Source: Alcanivoracaceae bacterium
GTDB lineage: Bacteria; Pseudomonadota; Gammaproteobacteria; Pseudomonadales; Alcanivoracaceae
NCBI GenBank assembly: GCA_029212745.1
Contig: JARGOL010000010.1
Coordinates: forward strand, 1 to 64,000
Reading direction: 5' to 3'
DNA length: 64,000 nucleotides
The position numbers and the translations under genes were made by a program. Under the pieces are notes generated by a model, which was given only the letters and a program-made list of their open reading frames with translations, ran no database searches and was not told where the DNA came from. Numbering within the stretch: position 1 is the first letter of the stretch; every line of letters starts with the position of its first letter. This document shows, piece after piece, positions 29,092 to 38,241 of this stretch.

Positions 29092-29119
29092 CTGACAGGA
29101 GGGGGCTTTTTGCTACCAT
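29092..29119 (+). promoter_or_regulatory. predicted promoter of the RsmZ-like RNA
   Basis: A -35 element CTGACA (29092-29097) and a -10 element TACCAT (29114-29119) are 16 bases apart. They predict a start near 29126, just at the first hairpin of the small RNA. The elements deviate from consensus, as expected for a promoter that needs GacA. Confidence 0.6.
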
Positions 29120-29125
29120 GAATGT

Positions 29126-29245
29126 GTGCACAGGGACGGTTGCACAAGGATCTGCAAGGGATAGCAGACAGGGACGTTGATGTGAGCGCAATCGGGTAAG
29201 GATTACTCGAAACCAAAAAAGGCGGCAGGATGCCGCCTTTTTTCT
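29126..29245 (+). ncRNA. rsmZ: RsmZ/RsmY-family regulatory small RNA
   Basis: About 120 bases with six GGA motifs (at 29134, 29148, 29159, 29072+100=29172, 29200 and 29228). The first is in the loop of a TGTGCA/TGCACA hairpin (29125-29146); another is in the loop of a TCTGC/GCAGA hairpin (29151-29168); one is in the terminator loop. This is the layout of RNAs that titrate the translational repressor RsmA/CsrA. Length, GGA count, GacA box and location beside fdxA (as rsmZ in Pseudomonas aeruginosa) agree. Whether it is orthologous to rsmZ or rsmY cannot be settled by eye. Confidence 0.82.
29215..29244. terminator. bidirectional rho-independent terminator
   Basis: AAAAAA-GGCGGCA-GGA-TGCCGCC-TTTTTT: a seven-base-pair GC-rich stem flanked by A and T tracts on both sides. 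It ends the RsmZ-like RNA on the plus strand and can end fdxA transcription on the minus strand. Its loop carries a GGA. Confidence 0.9.
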
Positions 29246-29305
29246 TTTCTGCTTTCTCTTTCCAGCTTTATTACCCCGTCGTTCAAGCCTGGTGACGGGG
29301 CGCCT

Positions 29306-29632
29306 TCAGCCCATATCCAGCAGTTCGCGTTTGCCCGGCTTGCCGTCCCAGTCTTCTGCGTCCGGCAGCGCGTCTTTCATCTCGGTGATGTTGGGCCACT
29401 TCTCGGACAGGTCCTTGTTCAGTTCCATGAACTCCTGCTGGTCGGCCGGCAGCTCGTCTTCTGAGAAGATCGCATTGACCGGGCACTCCGGCTCGCACAG
29501 GGCACAGTCAATGCACTCGTCCGGGTGAATGACGAGGAAATTCGGGCCTTCGTAGAAGCAGTCCACCGGGCAGACTTCCACGCAGTCAGTGTGTTTGCAG
29601 TTGATGCAGTTTTCGCCTACTACGAACGTCAT
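29306..29632 (-). CDS. fdxA: 7Fe ferredoxin FdxA
   Basis: A 108-residue cytosolic ferredoxin with one 3Fe-4S and one 4Fe-4S cluster. The cysteine pattern is [18 protein letters not shown] followed by [12 protein letters not shown], as in the Azotobacter-type seven-iron ferredoxin. The C-terminal 45 residues form the typical extension ending [12 protein letters not shown]. It is followed downstream by a bidirectional terminator and preceded by mutS on the same strand, the same order as in Pseudomonas aeruginosa. Confidence 0.95.
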   Translation of the reverse strand: MTFVVGENCINCKHTDCVEVCPVDCFYEGPNFLVIHPDECIDCALCEPECPVNAIFSEDELPADQQEFMELNKDLSEKWPNITEMKDALPDAEDWDGKPGKRELLDMG

Positions 29633-29759
29633 CAGCCAGATCCTCGTCAGGTGTGTAATTGAGCGGCGCTAGTCTACTGTCTGCGACCGGGGCAGGCAAA
29701 TGACCCGGTCGCCTCCGCGGGTGAAAAACCGGCCAATTTCCATGCACTTGGCGGGGGAA

Positions 29760-32321
29760 TCAACTGTCCTTGTCGTGCAGGGCCTTGAGCTCGTAGAGAC
29801 GTTCCAGCGCCTGCCGCGGCGTCAGCGCATCCGGGTCCAGGGCGTCCAGTGCCTTGTCCACCGGCCCGGGGGCGGCGGCGAACAGGTCAGGCTGGCGGGG
29901 TGCGCCGGCGCTGGCGGCCGGGGCAGGTGCGCCAGCCTCCAGTTCCAGCAGCTTTTCCCGCGCCTGGCGAATGACGGCCGCCGGGACACCGGCAAGCTGG
30001 GCCACCTGCAGCCCGTAACTCTGGCTGGCGGGCCCTTCCTGGACACGGTGCAGGAAGACGATGCCGTCGCCGTGTTCACTGGCTGTCAGGTGGGCATTGC
30101 CGACGCCATCCAGCTGGTCGGGCAGGCGGGTCAGCTCGAAGTAGTGGGTGGCGAACAGGGTAAAGGCATGGACCTGGCGGGCCAGGTGGGTGGCCGCTGC
30201 CCAGGCCAGCGCCAGCCCGTCAAAGGTGCTGGTGCCGCGCCCGATCTCGTCCATCAGCACCAGGCTTCGTGCGGTGGCATTGTTGAGGATATTGGCCGTC
30301 TCGGTCATCTCCACCATGAAGGTGGAACGCCCACCGGCCAGGTCATCGGAAGAGCCGATGCGGGTAAAGATGCGGTCGATGGGGCCGATGCGCGCGCTGG
30401 CCGCCGGGACACAGCAGCCGACATGGGCCATCAGCACGATCAGTGCGGTCTGGCGCATGTAGGTGGACTTGCCGCCCATGTTCGGGCCGGTGATAACCAG
30501 CATGCGGGTGGCCGGGTCCAGGGCCAGGCTGTTGGGCACGAAGGCCTCCTCAAGCACCTGTTCCACCACCGGATGACGGCCATCGGTGATGTCGATGCAG
30601 GGTTCATCCACCAGTTCTGCGGGCACCAGGCCCAGGGCTTCGCTGCGTTCGGCAAAGCAGGCCAGCACATCCAGCTCGGAGGTGGCAGCGGCAGTCTGCT
30701 GCAGGCCGGCCAGGTCCTGATTGAGTGTTTCCAGCAGTTGCTCGTAGAGGCGCTTCTCCAGCGCCAGTGCCTTGCTGGACGCTGACAGCGCCTTGTCCTC
30801 GAACTGCTTCAGTTCCGGGGTGATGAAGCGCTCGGTGTTCTTCATGGTCTGGCGGCGGACATAATCCGCCGGTGCCTGCTCGGCATCCTTGCGTGATAAC
30901 TCGATGAAGTAACCGTGCACACGGTTGTATTTCACCCGCAGGGTGGCAAGGCCGGTACGCTCGCGTTCGCGCTTCTCGATATCCACCAGCACATTACCGG
31001 CGTTTTCACTGATGCTACGCAGTTCATCCAGCTCGCTGTTGAAGCCCTGGGCGATGACGCCGCCGTCGCGCATCAGCACCGGCGGATTTTCTATGATCGC
31101 ACGTTCCAGCAGGGCCACCTGCTCGGGAAATTCCCTGAGGCTGTCGCGAAGCGCGCCCAGCGCACCCTGTTGCGGCAGCCGCTCGCGCATTACCGGCACA
31201 GCCGCCAGGCTTCTGCCCAGTCGTTGCAGGTCACGCGGGCGGGCGGAGCGCAGCGCCACGCGCCCGAGGATGCGCTCCATGTCGCCGACATGGTCAAGGG
31301 TCTCGCGCACCCCTTCAAACAGCCAGCCCTGCCGGAGGCCGGCCAGGCAGTCCATGCGCGCGCCCAGCACGCTGCGGTCGCGCAGGGGATGGGTCAGCCA
31401 GCGTTTCAGCAGCCGCCCGCCCATGGCCGTCACGGTGCTGTCCAGCACCCAGGCCAGGGTGTGGGTGTCGCGCCCGTCCAGGGTTTCCACCAGTTCCAGG
31501 TTGCGGCGTGTGGCGGCGTCCATCTGGATGCCGTCCTCGGCCGACTCGAGCACCATGCCCTGCAGGTGCGGCAGGTCAGTGCGCTGGGTTTCGCGGGCAT
31601 AGGAGACCAGGCATCCGGCAGCAGCGATGGCAAGTGGGCCGGGTTCGCCGAAACCGGCCAGGTCCTGGGTGCCGAACTGCCTGCACAGCAAGCGTTGCGC
31701 GGTCTGCTGGTCAAACTCCCACACCGGGCAGCTGCGCGCCCCCGGGCGTTGGCGCACCGACTCGGGCACCAGCGCATCTTCACTGAAAAGTACCTCCGCG
31801 GGCTGCCAGCGCTGCAGCAAGGCCAGCAGCGGTTCGTGACCTTCCACCTCGGTCACGGTCAGGCGACCTGCCGCCAGGTCCAGGCTGGCGGCGGCGAACT
31901 GATCACCATCGTTGGCCAGGGCACAGAGCAGGGTGTCGCGGCGGGCATCCAGCAGGGCCTCATCACTGACCGTGCCCGGGGTGACGATCCGCACCACACC
32001 CCGTTCCACCGGCCCCTTGCTGGTGGCCGGATCGCCCAGTTGTTCGCAGATCACCACGGATTCGCCCAGGCGCACCAGCCGGCCAAGATAGTTTTCCGCC
32101 GCGTGATAGGGGATGCCGGCCATGGGAATCGGTTTGCCGGCGGACTGGCCGCGCTGGGTAAGGGTGATATCGAGCAGGCGTGCCGCTTTCTCGGCGTCGC
32201 TGTAGAACAGCTCGTAGAAGTCGCCCATGCGGTAGAACACCAGCTGGTCCGGGTGATCGGCCTTGATGCGCAGGTACTGCTGCATCATGGGTGTGTGTTG
32301 CGAAAAATCGTCACTTTTCAT
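29760..32321 (-). CDS. mutS: DNA mismatch repair protein MutS
   Basis: An 853-residue mismatch-recognition ATPase, full length. The N-terminal mismatch-binding motif is [11 protein letters not shown], where Phe and Glu contact the mispair. The clamp and lever domains follow. The ATPase has Walker [11 protein letters not shown] near residue 610 and [18 protein letters not shown]. The C-terminus ([24 protein letters not shown]) matches the beta-clamp/tetramer tail. Its start codon at 32321 marks the last host gene before the integrative element, which begins within about 300 bases. Confidence 0.97.
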   Translation of the reverse strand: MKSDDFSQHTPMMQQYLRIKADHPDQLVFYRMGDFYELFYSDAEKAARLLDITLTQRGQSAGKPIPMAGIPYHAAENYLGRLVRLGESVVICEQLGDPATSKGPVERGVVRIVTPGTVSDEALLDARRDTLLCALANDGDQFAAASLDLAAGRLTVTEVEGHEPLLALLQRWQPAEVLFSEDALVPESVRQRPGARSCPVWEFDQQTAQRLLCRQFGTQDLAGFGEPGPLAIAAAGCLVSYARETQRTDLPHLQGMVLESAEDGIQMDAATRRNLELVETLDGRDTHTLAWVLDSTVTAMGGRLLKRWLTHPLRDRSVLGARMDCLAGLRQGWLFEGVRETLDHVGDMERILGRVALRSARPRDLQRLGRSLAAVPVMRERLPQQGALGALRDSLREFPEQVALLERAIIENPPVLMRDGGVIAQGFNSELDELRSISENAGNVLVDIEKRERERTGLATLRVKYNRVHGYFIELSRKDAEQAPADYVRRQTMKNTERFITPELKQFEDKALSASSKALALEKRLYEQLLETLNQDLAGLQQTAAATSELDVLACFAERSEALGLVPAELVDEPCIDITDGRHPVVEQVLEEAFVPNSLALDPATRMLVITGPNMGGKSTYMRQTALIVLMAHVGCCVPAASARIGPIDRIFTRIGSSDDLAGGRSTFMVEMTETANILNNATARSLVLMDEIGRGTSTFDGLALAWAAATHLARQVHAFTLFATHYFELTRLPDQLDGVGNAHLTASEHGDGIVFLHRVQEGPASQSYGLQVAQLAGVPAAVIRQAREKLLELEAGAPAPAASAGAPRQPDLFAAAPGPVDKALDALDPDALTPRQALERLYELKALHDKDS

Positions 32322-32623
32322 ATCAAGGCTCTAGGCCAGAAATTTGCCTTAAAATCTAATAAAAACATTAGGTTGCATTGTTTTTCCAGGTTCCGTCATG
32401 GTTCGTGCTTTTCCGTCAAAGGGCGCCCCAAGCCGTAAATCTAGTATAGCTTCTAGTATAGCTTTTTGGGCTTGGCCCAATATGACGTGCTATACTGCGC
32501 TCAACCTATACCGGATTGCCTCTGTGCTGCGCAGTGCCTGATATTCAGCGTTTCGCTTGAAACCACAGGTGTGTGTCAATTCGGGAGTATCTGTTAATCA
32601 AGGTGCGGGAGCATAACAAACCC
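32322..32623. other. intergenic segment at the left boundary of the integrative element
   Basis: About 300 bases between the mutS start and the integrase start. No gene is seen. The part near mutS is AT-rich. It then holds a 12-bp tandem repeat (separate entry), a GGGC/GCCC hairpin at about 32467-32480 and an inverted copy of the repeat core (GCTATACT, 32489-32496). The host-element junction must lie here, but the second att site is outside the window, so it cannot be placed exactly. Confidence 0.5.
32440..32463 (+). repeat. 12-bp tandem repeat upstream of the integrase
   Basis: TCTAGTATAGCT occurs twice head to tail without a gap. Its core AGTATAGC reappears inverted at 32489-32496. Such short repeats next to a tyrosine integrase gene are typical of integrase arm-binding sites or an autoregulatory operator; which one is not known. 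Confidence 0.75.
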
Positions 32624-33955
32624 ATGGCGACCCCTCTATCAGCCCGAGCGATTGAATCCATGCGTCCTGGGGACAAGCCGAAGACAGATGCCGGTGAGAC
32701 TCAGGGACTGAGAGTGACCTGTGCGAAGTCCGGTGTGCGGACGTTCATTTACCGCTATCGCAGTCCCGAGACCGGCAAGCTGGTACAGCTCAAGCTGGGT
32801 CATTACCCGGGGTTGAAGCTGGCTGAGGCCAGAGTGCAGGTTGTCAGGATGAAGGAGCTCCAGAGGGAGGGCGTATGTCCCAAGGCCCAGCAGGAGCGAG
32901 AGCGGGCGGCACAGCGCGAGGAGGAAGAGCGAGCGAGGCGCCAGGAGGAGGCGGATGCTTTCTCGGTGGTCGACTTGATCGAGCTCTATCTGACCGAGGT
33001 GATCGAGGACCGCATGATCAAGGATGCCCGAACCGGCAAGCCAAAGCGATTGCCTGGCTCCAGAAAACCCAAAGGGCAGGCTGAGGTGCGTCGAACCCTG
33101 TACAACGACCCGGTCCGGCTACTCGGCGAGATGCCGGCCGGCGAGATCACCAGAAAACATGTGGTGGATATGATTCGGGAGATATTGGCCCGCGGCGCCA
33201 ACGTCCAGGCGGGGAATGTGCTCAGGGAGCTGACAGCCGCCTACGAGTACGCCATCGCCATGGAGAAACTGCCGGAGGACTTCGCCAATCCCGCCATGCA
33301 GGCCAAAGGCAGCCTGAGAACGGCCAGGGTGAAGCTCAGCTCAGAGAAGGGCCGCAGGGCGCTGTCTGACGAGGATCTGAGAGCCATGCTGGCCTGGTTG
33401 CCCGGCTCCGGGTTTTCCGCAAACCAGAAAAACGTCATCAGGCTGACCCTGTGGACAGGATGCAGGACCGGAGAGGTCTGCGGAGCCGAGTGGAAGGATA
33501 TTGACCTCGGGAAGGGTGTCTGGCACCTGCGTGACTCCAAAAACGGGGCAGAGCGCCATGTTCAGCTGTCCCGGCAGGCGGTTGATTTCCTCCGCCAGCT
33601 GAAGCTGAAAGGCACCACTTACGTGTTCCCCTCTTCGCGCTCCGGGAAGCCAATCCTGCAAAAGTCGCTCAGCGAGGCCAAGTGGCAGTTGAAGCACCCT
33701 GAGCAGGTGCAAAACAGGCGCTTGTACAGGCCAGAGCAGCGCTGGCTGACTACGATTGAGGACTGGTCCCCGCACGATCTGCGCCGAACGGTCAGGACGG
33801 GGCTGTCACGCCTGGGCTGCCCCAGCGAGGTTGCAGAGGCAGTGCTGGGCCACTCCCGCAAGGGTATTGAGGGTACCTACGACCTGCACCGCTACGAGGA
33901 TCAGTGCAGGATCTGGCTGCAGAAGTGGGCGGATCACCTTGATTCGTTAGCCTAG
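32624..33955 (+). CDS. tyrosine-type site-specific integrase with DUF4102 domain
   Basis: A 443-residue recombinase. The N-terminal DUF4102 domain (1-85: DAGETQGLRVTCAKSG, LGHYPGLKLAEAR) binds arm sites. A charged helix (88-112) links to the core-binding domain. The catalytic residues are in place: Arg281 (TGCRTGEV), His384 and Arg387 (SPHDLRRT), His410 (LGHS) and Tyr419. It should integrate and excise the element that fills the rest of the window. ATG 32624 with GGGAG upstream is chosen; a GTG at 32573 would add 17 residues. No tRNA is adjacent, so the target is probably the region upstream of mutS. Confidence 0.92.
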   Translation: MATPLSARAIESMRPGDKPKTDAGETQGLRVTCAKSGVRTFIYRYRSPETGKLVQLKLGHYPGLKLAEARVQVVRMKELQREGVCPKAQQERERAAQREEEERARRQEEADAFSVVDLIELYLTEVIEDRMIKDARTGKPKRLPGSRKPKGQAEVRRTLYNDPVRLLGEMPAGEITRKHVVDMIREILARGANVQAGNVLRELTAAYEYAIAMEKLPEDFANPAMQAKGSLRTARVKLSSEKGRRALSDEDLRAMLAWLPGSGFSANQKNVIRLTLWTGCRTGEVCGAEWKDIDLGKGVWHLRDSKNGAERHVQLSRQAVDFLRQLKLKGTTYVFPSSRSGKPILQKSLSEAKWQLKHPEQVQNRRLYRPEQRWLTTIEDWSPHDLRRTVRTGLSRLGCPSEVAEAVLGHSRKGIEGTYDLHRYEDQCRIWLQKWADHLDSLA

Positions 33956-33960
33956 CTTGC

Positions 33961-34791
33961 TCATTCTTGCTCCCGCGGCATTGATGCTTTCCGGCGTCTC
34001 CTTCCTTTTCGGGGCTCCGTCCTTATCGGCGAGGCCGCGGATTGCCGGGGAGGTGTATCGGATGGTTGTGCTGTGGTCGTCTTTGATGGGGGCTGAGGGC
34101 TTGCACGGAGCGCACCAGTCAGGCGTTCAGCATGAGCTCTAGCTGCGGCCTCTTGTTCCTCGCTTAGGCTGGCGGCTCCCGTCTCCAGCCGCATGTCTGC
34201 GGCTACCAGCTCGTATGCCAGGTTGCTTATCCGCATCCAAAGGCTGTCGACTTCTGACTGTAGCTCTTTGATTTTTCTGTCTTTCTCTTTTGAGATGACC
34301 TTTCCTTGCTTTTTGAAGGCGCTATTTCGGAGAGCCTCCTTCTCCCTCTTGAGGCTCAGCTCGGCATCTCGCTCCAAAGTGCTCTCCCTGGCGATCAGGT
34401 CCGCGATGAGCTCAGGGATGGTCATCTCGCGCCGTTTGCTAAGGCGAACCAAGTGCGCGCGTGTTCCCCTATCCATGTCTATGAACTGGGCGGTAATACC
34501 CGCTTTTTCTTTTTTCTTTCTCGACTTCCTGGAAGCCCAGGCGGACTTCATGTCTGTGTCCAGTTTCGCCAGTTCGCCCTCTGACAGGTCTGAAGACGGT
34601 GAGCAAAGGAAGCCAATCGCATGCTTGAGCGCCGCCCCTCGGAGCTTCTGTTTATCCGGGGTGCTAATGAGCCCCTTCCTTGTCAGATGCTGCAGTGCCC
34701 ACCTGCACTGAGTTTCGTCTGTTAAGTCCAGCCACTGAAGGTATGTGTTCATCCCAAATGTGATCCATCGAGGCAGTTGACCACGTTCCAT
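33961..34791 (-). CDS. unknown protein with long coiled coil
   Basis: 276 residues, no recognised family. The middle (about 85-215) is highly charged and predicted coiled coil. A segment around 100-135 (DRGTRAHLVRLSKRREMTIPELIADLIARES) looks like a ribbon-helix-helix or small DNA-binding motif. The C-terminal 50 residues are Pro/Ser/Arg-rich and end RRRRKAS. It faces the integrase stop five bases away and is divergent from the next unknown gene across an AT-rich 93-bp gap. A role in regulation or DNA handling of the element is a guess from position and charge. Confidence 0.6.
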   Translation of the reverse strand: MERGQLPRWITFGMNTYLQWLDLTDETQCRWALQHLTRKGLISTPDKQKLRGAALKHAIGFLCSPSSDLSEGELAKLDTDMKSAWASRKSRKKKEKAGITAQFIDMDRGTRAHLVRLSKRREMTIPELIADLIARESTLERDAELSLKREKEALRNSAFKKQGKVISKEKDRKIKELQSEVDSLWMRISNLAYELVAADMRLETGAASLSEEQEAAARAHAERLTGALRASPQPPSKTTTAQPSDTPPRQSAASPIRTEPRKGRRRRKASMPREQE

Positions 34792-34884
34792 TTGGATAAT
34801 GAAACGCCAAGATCGAACAATGGTATTGAATAATCACATAGTCAATTGCATAGTAAAAAATAAATTATTAACAGTGGTTCAAAA

Positions 34885-36345
34885 ATGACTATAGGGCAGC
34901 TTGACGCGAAGGATACGCTCGTCGTTTGTGGAATACTGGGCTGGCAGGAAGAGGGCATTGATGCCGCCGCGAAGTACTTCCTGATTCGTGTGTATTGGCT
35001 CTATGGTTGTGACCCAATGCGCCAGACCCTGAAGAAGCTGTCGGGGCGTGTGGGGATGTCCCCAAAGGTGGTTAGTCGCTCGAGAGACTTGTTGCTGGAT
35101 AAGAGTGTCCTGTCTGCTGTGCGTGTTCTGAGTGTGTCCAAGAAGACCGTGGGAGATATGCGCGCTGGCCGCTGCCGCGCAGGGTTCAGGCTCGAGAAGC
35201 AGTCTCTGCAGGCATGGATTACACAGGCCTCGGACAAACTGGAACGACAAGTTCCAGGGCCGCTTCGCTCTGCCGCTCTGGCTGAGCTGTTTTTTGAGCA
35301 GTTGCCTGAAAAGCTGGATCGGCCCGAGCCTGGTCGCCCGGCGGGCCAGGCCCACCACCTTTCACCCGAGAATAAGGTGCTCTTGGGGGTTCTCTGGAAT
35401 CTTGCTGACGAACACGGCGTGGTTCAAGGGGATGGACTCTCTACTCTTGCCGGTCTCTCGGGGCTCTCTATGGTCCAGGTACGCAATCAGATCCGGAAAC
35501 TTGAGCGGTTAGGGCATGTTTTGGGGAGAGTGCCAGGGGCTTCCTGTAAGGGGATGTTCGGTAAAGCGGAGGGCGCGATCTTTTTGGCGCCGCCGCGAAA
35601 GGGAGAGGATTCAGGACTCCGTCCGCCGCTAAAGTTTAGGTGCGCTGTTGGGTTTGACCAGATTACGTTTGCACATAAGCGGGCAGCGGAACTGCGAAAG
35701 CTGGAGCCCTCATCGGTGCCAAAGGATGGCGGCCAGGCCCCCGGACGGTCTAATCGATCCGTATACGAGAAACTGGTGGGTGATCTAAAGAAATCACTGC
35801 TCAGGGCCAGCCCTTATCTGAAGTCGATCCCGGCCCCTAAATCGCCTGGTTCTGAGTCAGCGCGTTCAGGCCCCATTACTATTACCGACCCTGCATGGGG
35901 CTCGTTTCCCAGGCTGGATCAGGTATTGATGGACGATTTTGTAGGTCCGGGAGTGCGCTACATCCGAGCCAAAGTGGTGGCTTATGCGGCAGATATCCTG
36001 AATGAAAGCCAAGACTCCTCCGTTTTTGATACGTTTTGCTATGCGAGGGCGCCTGATCAAGTCTTGAACAGGATTGAGCGGGAGGCGATAACTCCCAAGT
36101 TTCTCAAGGCCTTCTCCCAGCAGCAGGCCTCTGCGCTGGTGGCGCTTCTCTACGGCTGGGCCTGGCATGTGGCAAGAGCTGTCCATGCTGGAGTGAAGCA
36201 TATGCTCGATAAGGTCAGCGCAGATGCTCAGAGAAGTGGGCATTTTGTGATTTTCCCGATTCGCGCCACCGAGGACGTTCAGGTGCTTTACTTTGAAAGC
36301 CACCTGCAGCCCGGGATGCTGGCAATGTCTGATCTCAGGGCCTAA
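34885..36345 (+). CDS. unknown protein with winged-helix-like segments
   Basis: 486 residues, not recognised. Two segments resemble winged helices: about 45-85 (QTLKKLSGRVGMSPKVVSRSRDLLLDKSVL) and about 160-210 (LLGVLWNLADEHG, LAGLSGLSMVQVRNQIRKLERLGHVLGR). Such pairs occur in replication initiators and regulators. The gene sits just inside the element next to the YagK/YfjJ gene, a place often used by regulators of mobile islands. A strongly AT-rich region precedes the ATG. Function unknown. Confidence 0.6.
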   Translation: MTIGQLDAKDTLVVCGILGWQEEGIDAAAKYFLIRVYWLYGCDPMRQTLKKLSGRVGMSPKVVSRSRDLLLDKSVLSAVRVLSVSKKTVGDMRAGRCRAGFRLEKQSLQAWITQASDKLERQVPGPLRSAALAELFFEQLPEKLDRPEPGRPAGQAHHLSPENKVLLGVLWNLADEHGVVQGDGLSTLAGLSGLSMVQVRNQIRKLERLGHVLGRVPGASCKGMFGKAEGAIFLAPPRKGEDSGLRPPLKFRCAVGFDQITFAHKRAAELRKLEPSSVPKDGGQAPGRSNRSVYEKLVGDLKKSLLRASPYLKSIPAPKSPGSESARSGPITITDPAWGSFPRLDQVLMDDFVGPGVRYIRAKVVAYAADILNESQDSSVFDTFCYARAPDQVLNRIEREAITPKFLKAFSQQQASALVALLYGWAWHVARAVHAGVKHMLDKVSADAQRSGHFVIFPIRATEDVQVLYFESHLQPGMLAMSDLRA

Positions 36346-36616
36346 GGGCATAGGTAATATTTTGATTTATCTGGACAGTGGCATATCGGCTTTGTTCTGA
36401 GCGATATCCAGATATCTTGAGGTCCGGGGTGCCGAAGATCGGGTCCTTGCTGTAGGTAATAGATTTATGCGCATTCACCAGCCCACTTGTGAAGGCTGGT
36501 TACACATTGAGATCGCTATTAATCAGAGGCACACAGGGCTGGCCCAAAGCCAGCCACTGAAAGAGTAATTTTTAACCAGCGTGCTGGTTCCTATGAAACA
36601 TTCTTAGGAGCCACAC
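36346..36616. other. intergenic cluster of CCAGC hairpins, candidate origin or operator
   Basis: No gene. Three inverted repeats share one core: ACCAGCC/GGCTGGT (36477-36500), GGCTGG/CCAGCC (36537-36555) and AACCAGC/GCTGGTT (36574-36589). The six half-sites lie within 113 bp directly upstream of the YagK/YfjJ gene. This could be an iteron-like binding array for a replication initiator or a regulatory region. Confidence 0.5.
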
Positions 36617-37318
36617 ATGAAAAAGCGTCACCCTGATAACACCAATATCACACTGCATTACGATGCCACCTGGGAAGGGCTGCCGGTACTGGCAAGGCCT
36701 GACCGGGCCCTGGCAGTAAATTACCTTGGGCCCACCCGATCCGTCCTGGACCGGGCTTTGGCTGAGCATCCCCGGACCTGCGTCATTCACTTCGTTGCGC
36801 GCCTGCCCTATGGCTGGCGGGGGCCTTCTGGTGGATTGGCAAACAGATTCATCAGATCTCTTCGCTCCCAGATCAGATTTGATCTGCAGCGTAAGCGCCG
36901 TCAGGGCAGGCGGGTACATGACTGCCGTGTTCGTCATATCTGGTGTCGTGAGTTCGGAGTAGAAGGGCAGCCGCACTACCACATGGCCATATTGGTCAAT
37001 CGGGACGCCTATTCAGCTCTGGGTCGTATTGCCGGCCAACCTGAGCCCGATTACCCGTGGTGGCTGGAGGAGGAAGAAGTCGTAGCAAATATGGCGGGAC
37101 GGATTCAGCGGGCTTGGTGCAGCGCTCTGGGTATTACCGCGCTTGAGGGCGCGGGGCTGGTGCATTTTCCGCAAAAAGCGGTCCAGCTGATCGCCCGAGG
37201 CTCTCCAATGTTCACTGAGCAGTATGCGCGGGTATTCAGACGCCTGAGCTATATGGCCAAGGTGGAGACCAAATTGTACGACGATGGGCGGCGAAACTTC
37301 GGGTACACCCATGGCTGA
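36617..37318 (+). CDS. YagK/YfjJ domain protein (inovirus gp2-like)
   Basis: A 233-residue protein similar to the C-terminal domain of YagK/YfjJ, also called inovirus gp2 family. Diagnostic stretches are CVIHFVARLPYG, RFIRSLRSQI, the histidine motif EGQPHYHMAIL and MAGRIQRAWCSALG, with FRRLSYMAKVETK near the end. The PHYH motif recalls replication-type HUH enzymes, but a catalytic role is not shown. AGGAG precedes the ATG. Common on integrative islands next to AlpA genes, as here. Confidence 0.78.
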   Translation: MKKRHPDNTNITLHYDATWEGLPVLARPDRALAVNYLGPTRSVLDRALAEHPRTCVIHFVARLPYGWRGPSGGLANRFIRSLRSQIRFDLQRKRRQGRRVHDCRVRHIWCREFGVEGQPHYHMAILVNRDAYSALGRIAGQPEPDYPWWLEEEEVVANMAGRIQRAWCSALGITALEGAGLVHFPQKAVQLIARGSPMFTEQYARVFRRLSYMAKVETKLYDDGRRNFGYTHG

Positions 37319-37376
37319 GGCCGGTAATTTTCTACCTCTGATCGCTATGTCATGAGCGAATGAATAGGAGTAGATC

Positions 37377-37583
37377 ATGCGACTCATGCGATTAAAGGAA
37401 ACCTGCCAGATGGCGGGCATCGAGAAGACCACAGCCTACAAGCTGATGAACGAGGGTGCCTTTCCCAGACCTGTAACCGTTGGGGGGCGAGCCGTCCGAT
37501 GGGTCTCGACGGAAATCGAGGCTTGGATCATGGACCGGATGGAGGAGCGGGATGGTGAGGCAGTTGCCTCTGGCTGCCCATGA
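37377..37583 (+). CDS. AlpA-family transcriptional regulator
   Basis: A 68-residue MerR-like winged-helix protein. The pattern RLKETCQMAGIEKTTAYKLM, then FPRPVTVGGRAVRW and ST(E)IEAWIMDRM matches AlpA, a phage/island regulator that often activates excision. AGGAG lies six bases before the ATG. A small TCGCT/AGCGA repeat precedes it. It likely controls integrase or cargo expression, or acts as excisionase. Confidence 0.88.
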   Translation: MRLMRLKETCQMAGIEKTTAYKLMNEGAFPRPVTVGGRAVRWVSTEIEAWIMDRMEERDGEAVASGCP

Positions 37584-37640
37584 CGAGATCACGTCGGTGT
37601 AGCTTGGGGCGGTGCTCCTGGCGGAACGATTCCTGCTGGA

Positions 37641-37693
37641 AAAGACGACATGACCATGTAATCAGTGATGTCATGTCGCCTGAAAGTACATAT
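37641..37693 (+). promoter_or_regulatory. palindromic operator/promoter A, driving module 1
   Basis: The inverted repeat CGACATGAC (37646-37654)/GTCATGTCG (37670-37678) is followed eight bases later by TACATAT, a possible -10. The same arrangement with identical spacing recurs at 53031-53084: GAAAAGACGACATG, ATGTARTCAGT, CATGTCG, TACATAT. It sits 35 bases before the first gene of module 1. It is probably bound by the WYL regulator at 51.8-52.7 kb. Confidence 0.75.
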
Positions 37694-37727
37694 TCTGATG
37701 TTCAGAGCAACGTACTTGGAGCCCCTG

Positions 37728-38129
37728 ATGTCTGCGTTCTTGGATCGTGGTTTAAGTGACGCCGACTGGTACAAGGTCCAGAAGGCCGCCAAAGACTGGT
37801 CCTCTCAGCTGATCCAGATACAGAACGAGGTCACCTATGTCATTGAGTGTCTCGTAGAGGATTATCGGGCCGAGGCACGGCGGGGTATGAAGGATGCCTA
37901 CGACTGCCTGAGGCAGTCCACACTGCCAGAGAGCTGGCAGGCTCGAATAGAGGAGATGCTGGATGCCGCCGTGCCGCCCCTGAACAGCAGGCATTTGGTG
38001 TCTTGCGCCCGGAAGCTGTCCGCCTTGAGGCGAGTCCTCGCCAACGAAGTAGCATGGTTTAACCAGGTAAAGCTGCCGTACTCGGATGAGCTTTACCCGG
38101 CTCTTGATTCGGTACAAACCCCTTCATGA
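37728..38129 (+). CDS. unknown protein, first gene of module 1
   Basis: 133 residues, helical and soluble, not recognised. Contains RGLSDADWYKVQKAAKDW near the N-terminus and a C-terminal FNQVKLPYSDELYPAL. ATG 37728 is chosen because GGAG lies seven bases upstream; an in-frame start at 37665 would overlap the operator. It begins the operon containing the SbcD/SbcC-like pair and type III genes, 112 bases before the next start. It may be an accessory factor; function unknown. Confidence 0.65.
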   Translation: MSAFLDRGLSDADWYKVQKAAKDWSSQLIQIQNEVTYVIECLVEDYRAEARRGMKDAYDCLRQSTLPESWQARIEEMLDAAVPPLNSRHLVSCARKLSALRRVLANEVAWFNQVKLPYSDELYPALDSVQTPS

Positions 38130-38241
38130 ATCCGCTAGCATACGCCAAAAGTATGAATCTGGCCGCGCTCAGGCTCCCCTGCGGGGGACTGGGATGCCGC
38201 ATTCAGGACGGAACCACCCGGCAATCCAGGGAGACAGGATA

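Noticed and set aside
30915-32438. 507-residue plus-strand reading opposite mutS
   Set aside because: Antisense to conserved mutS coding sequence, rich in Gln/His/Ala as expected for a shadow.
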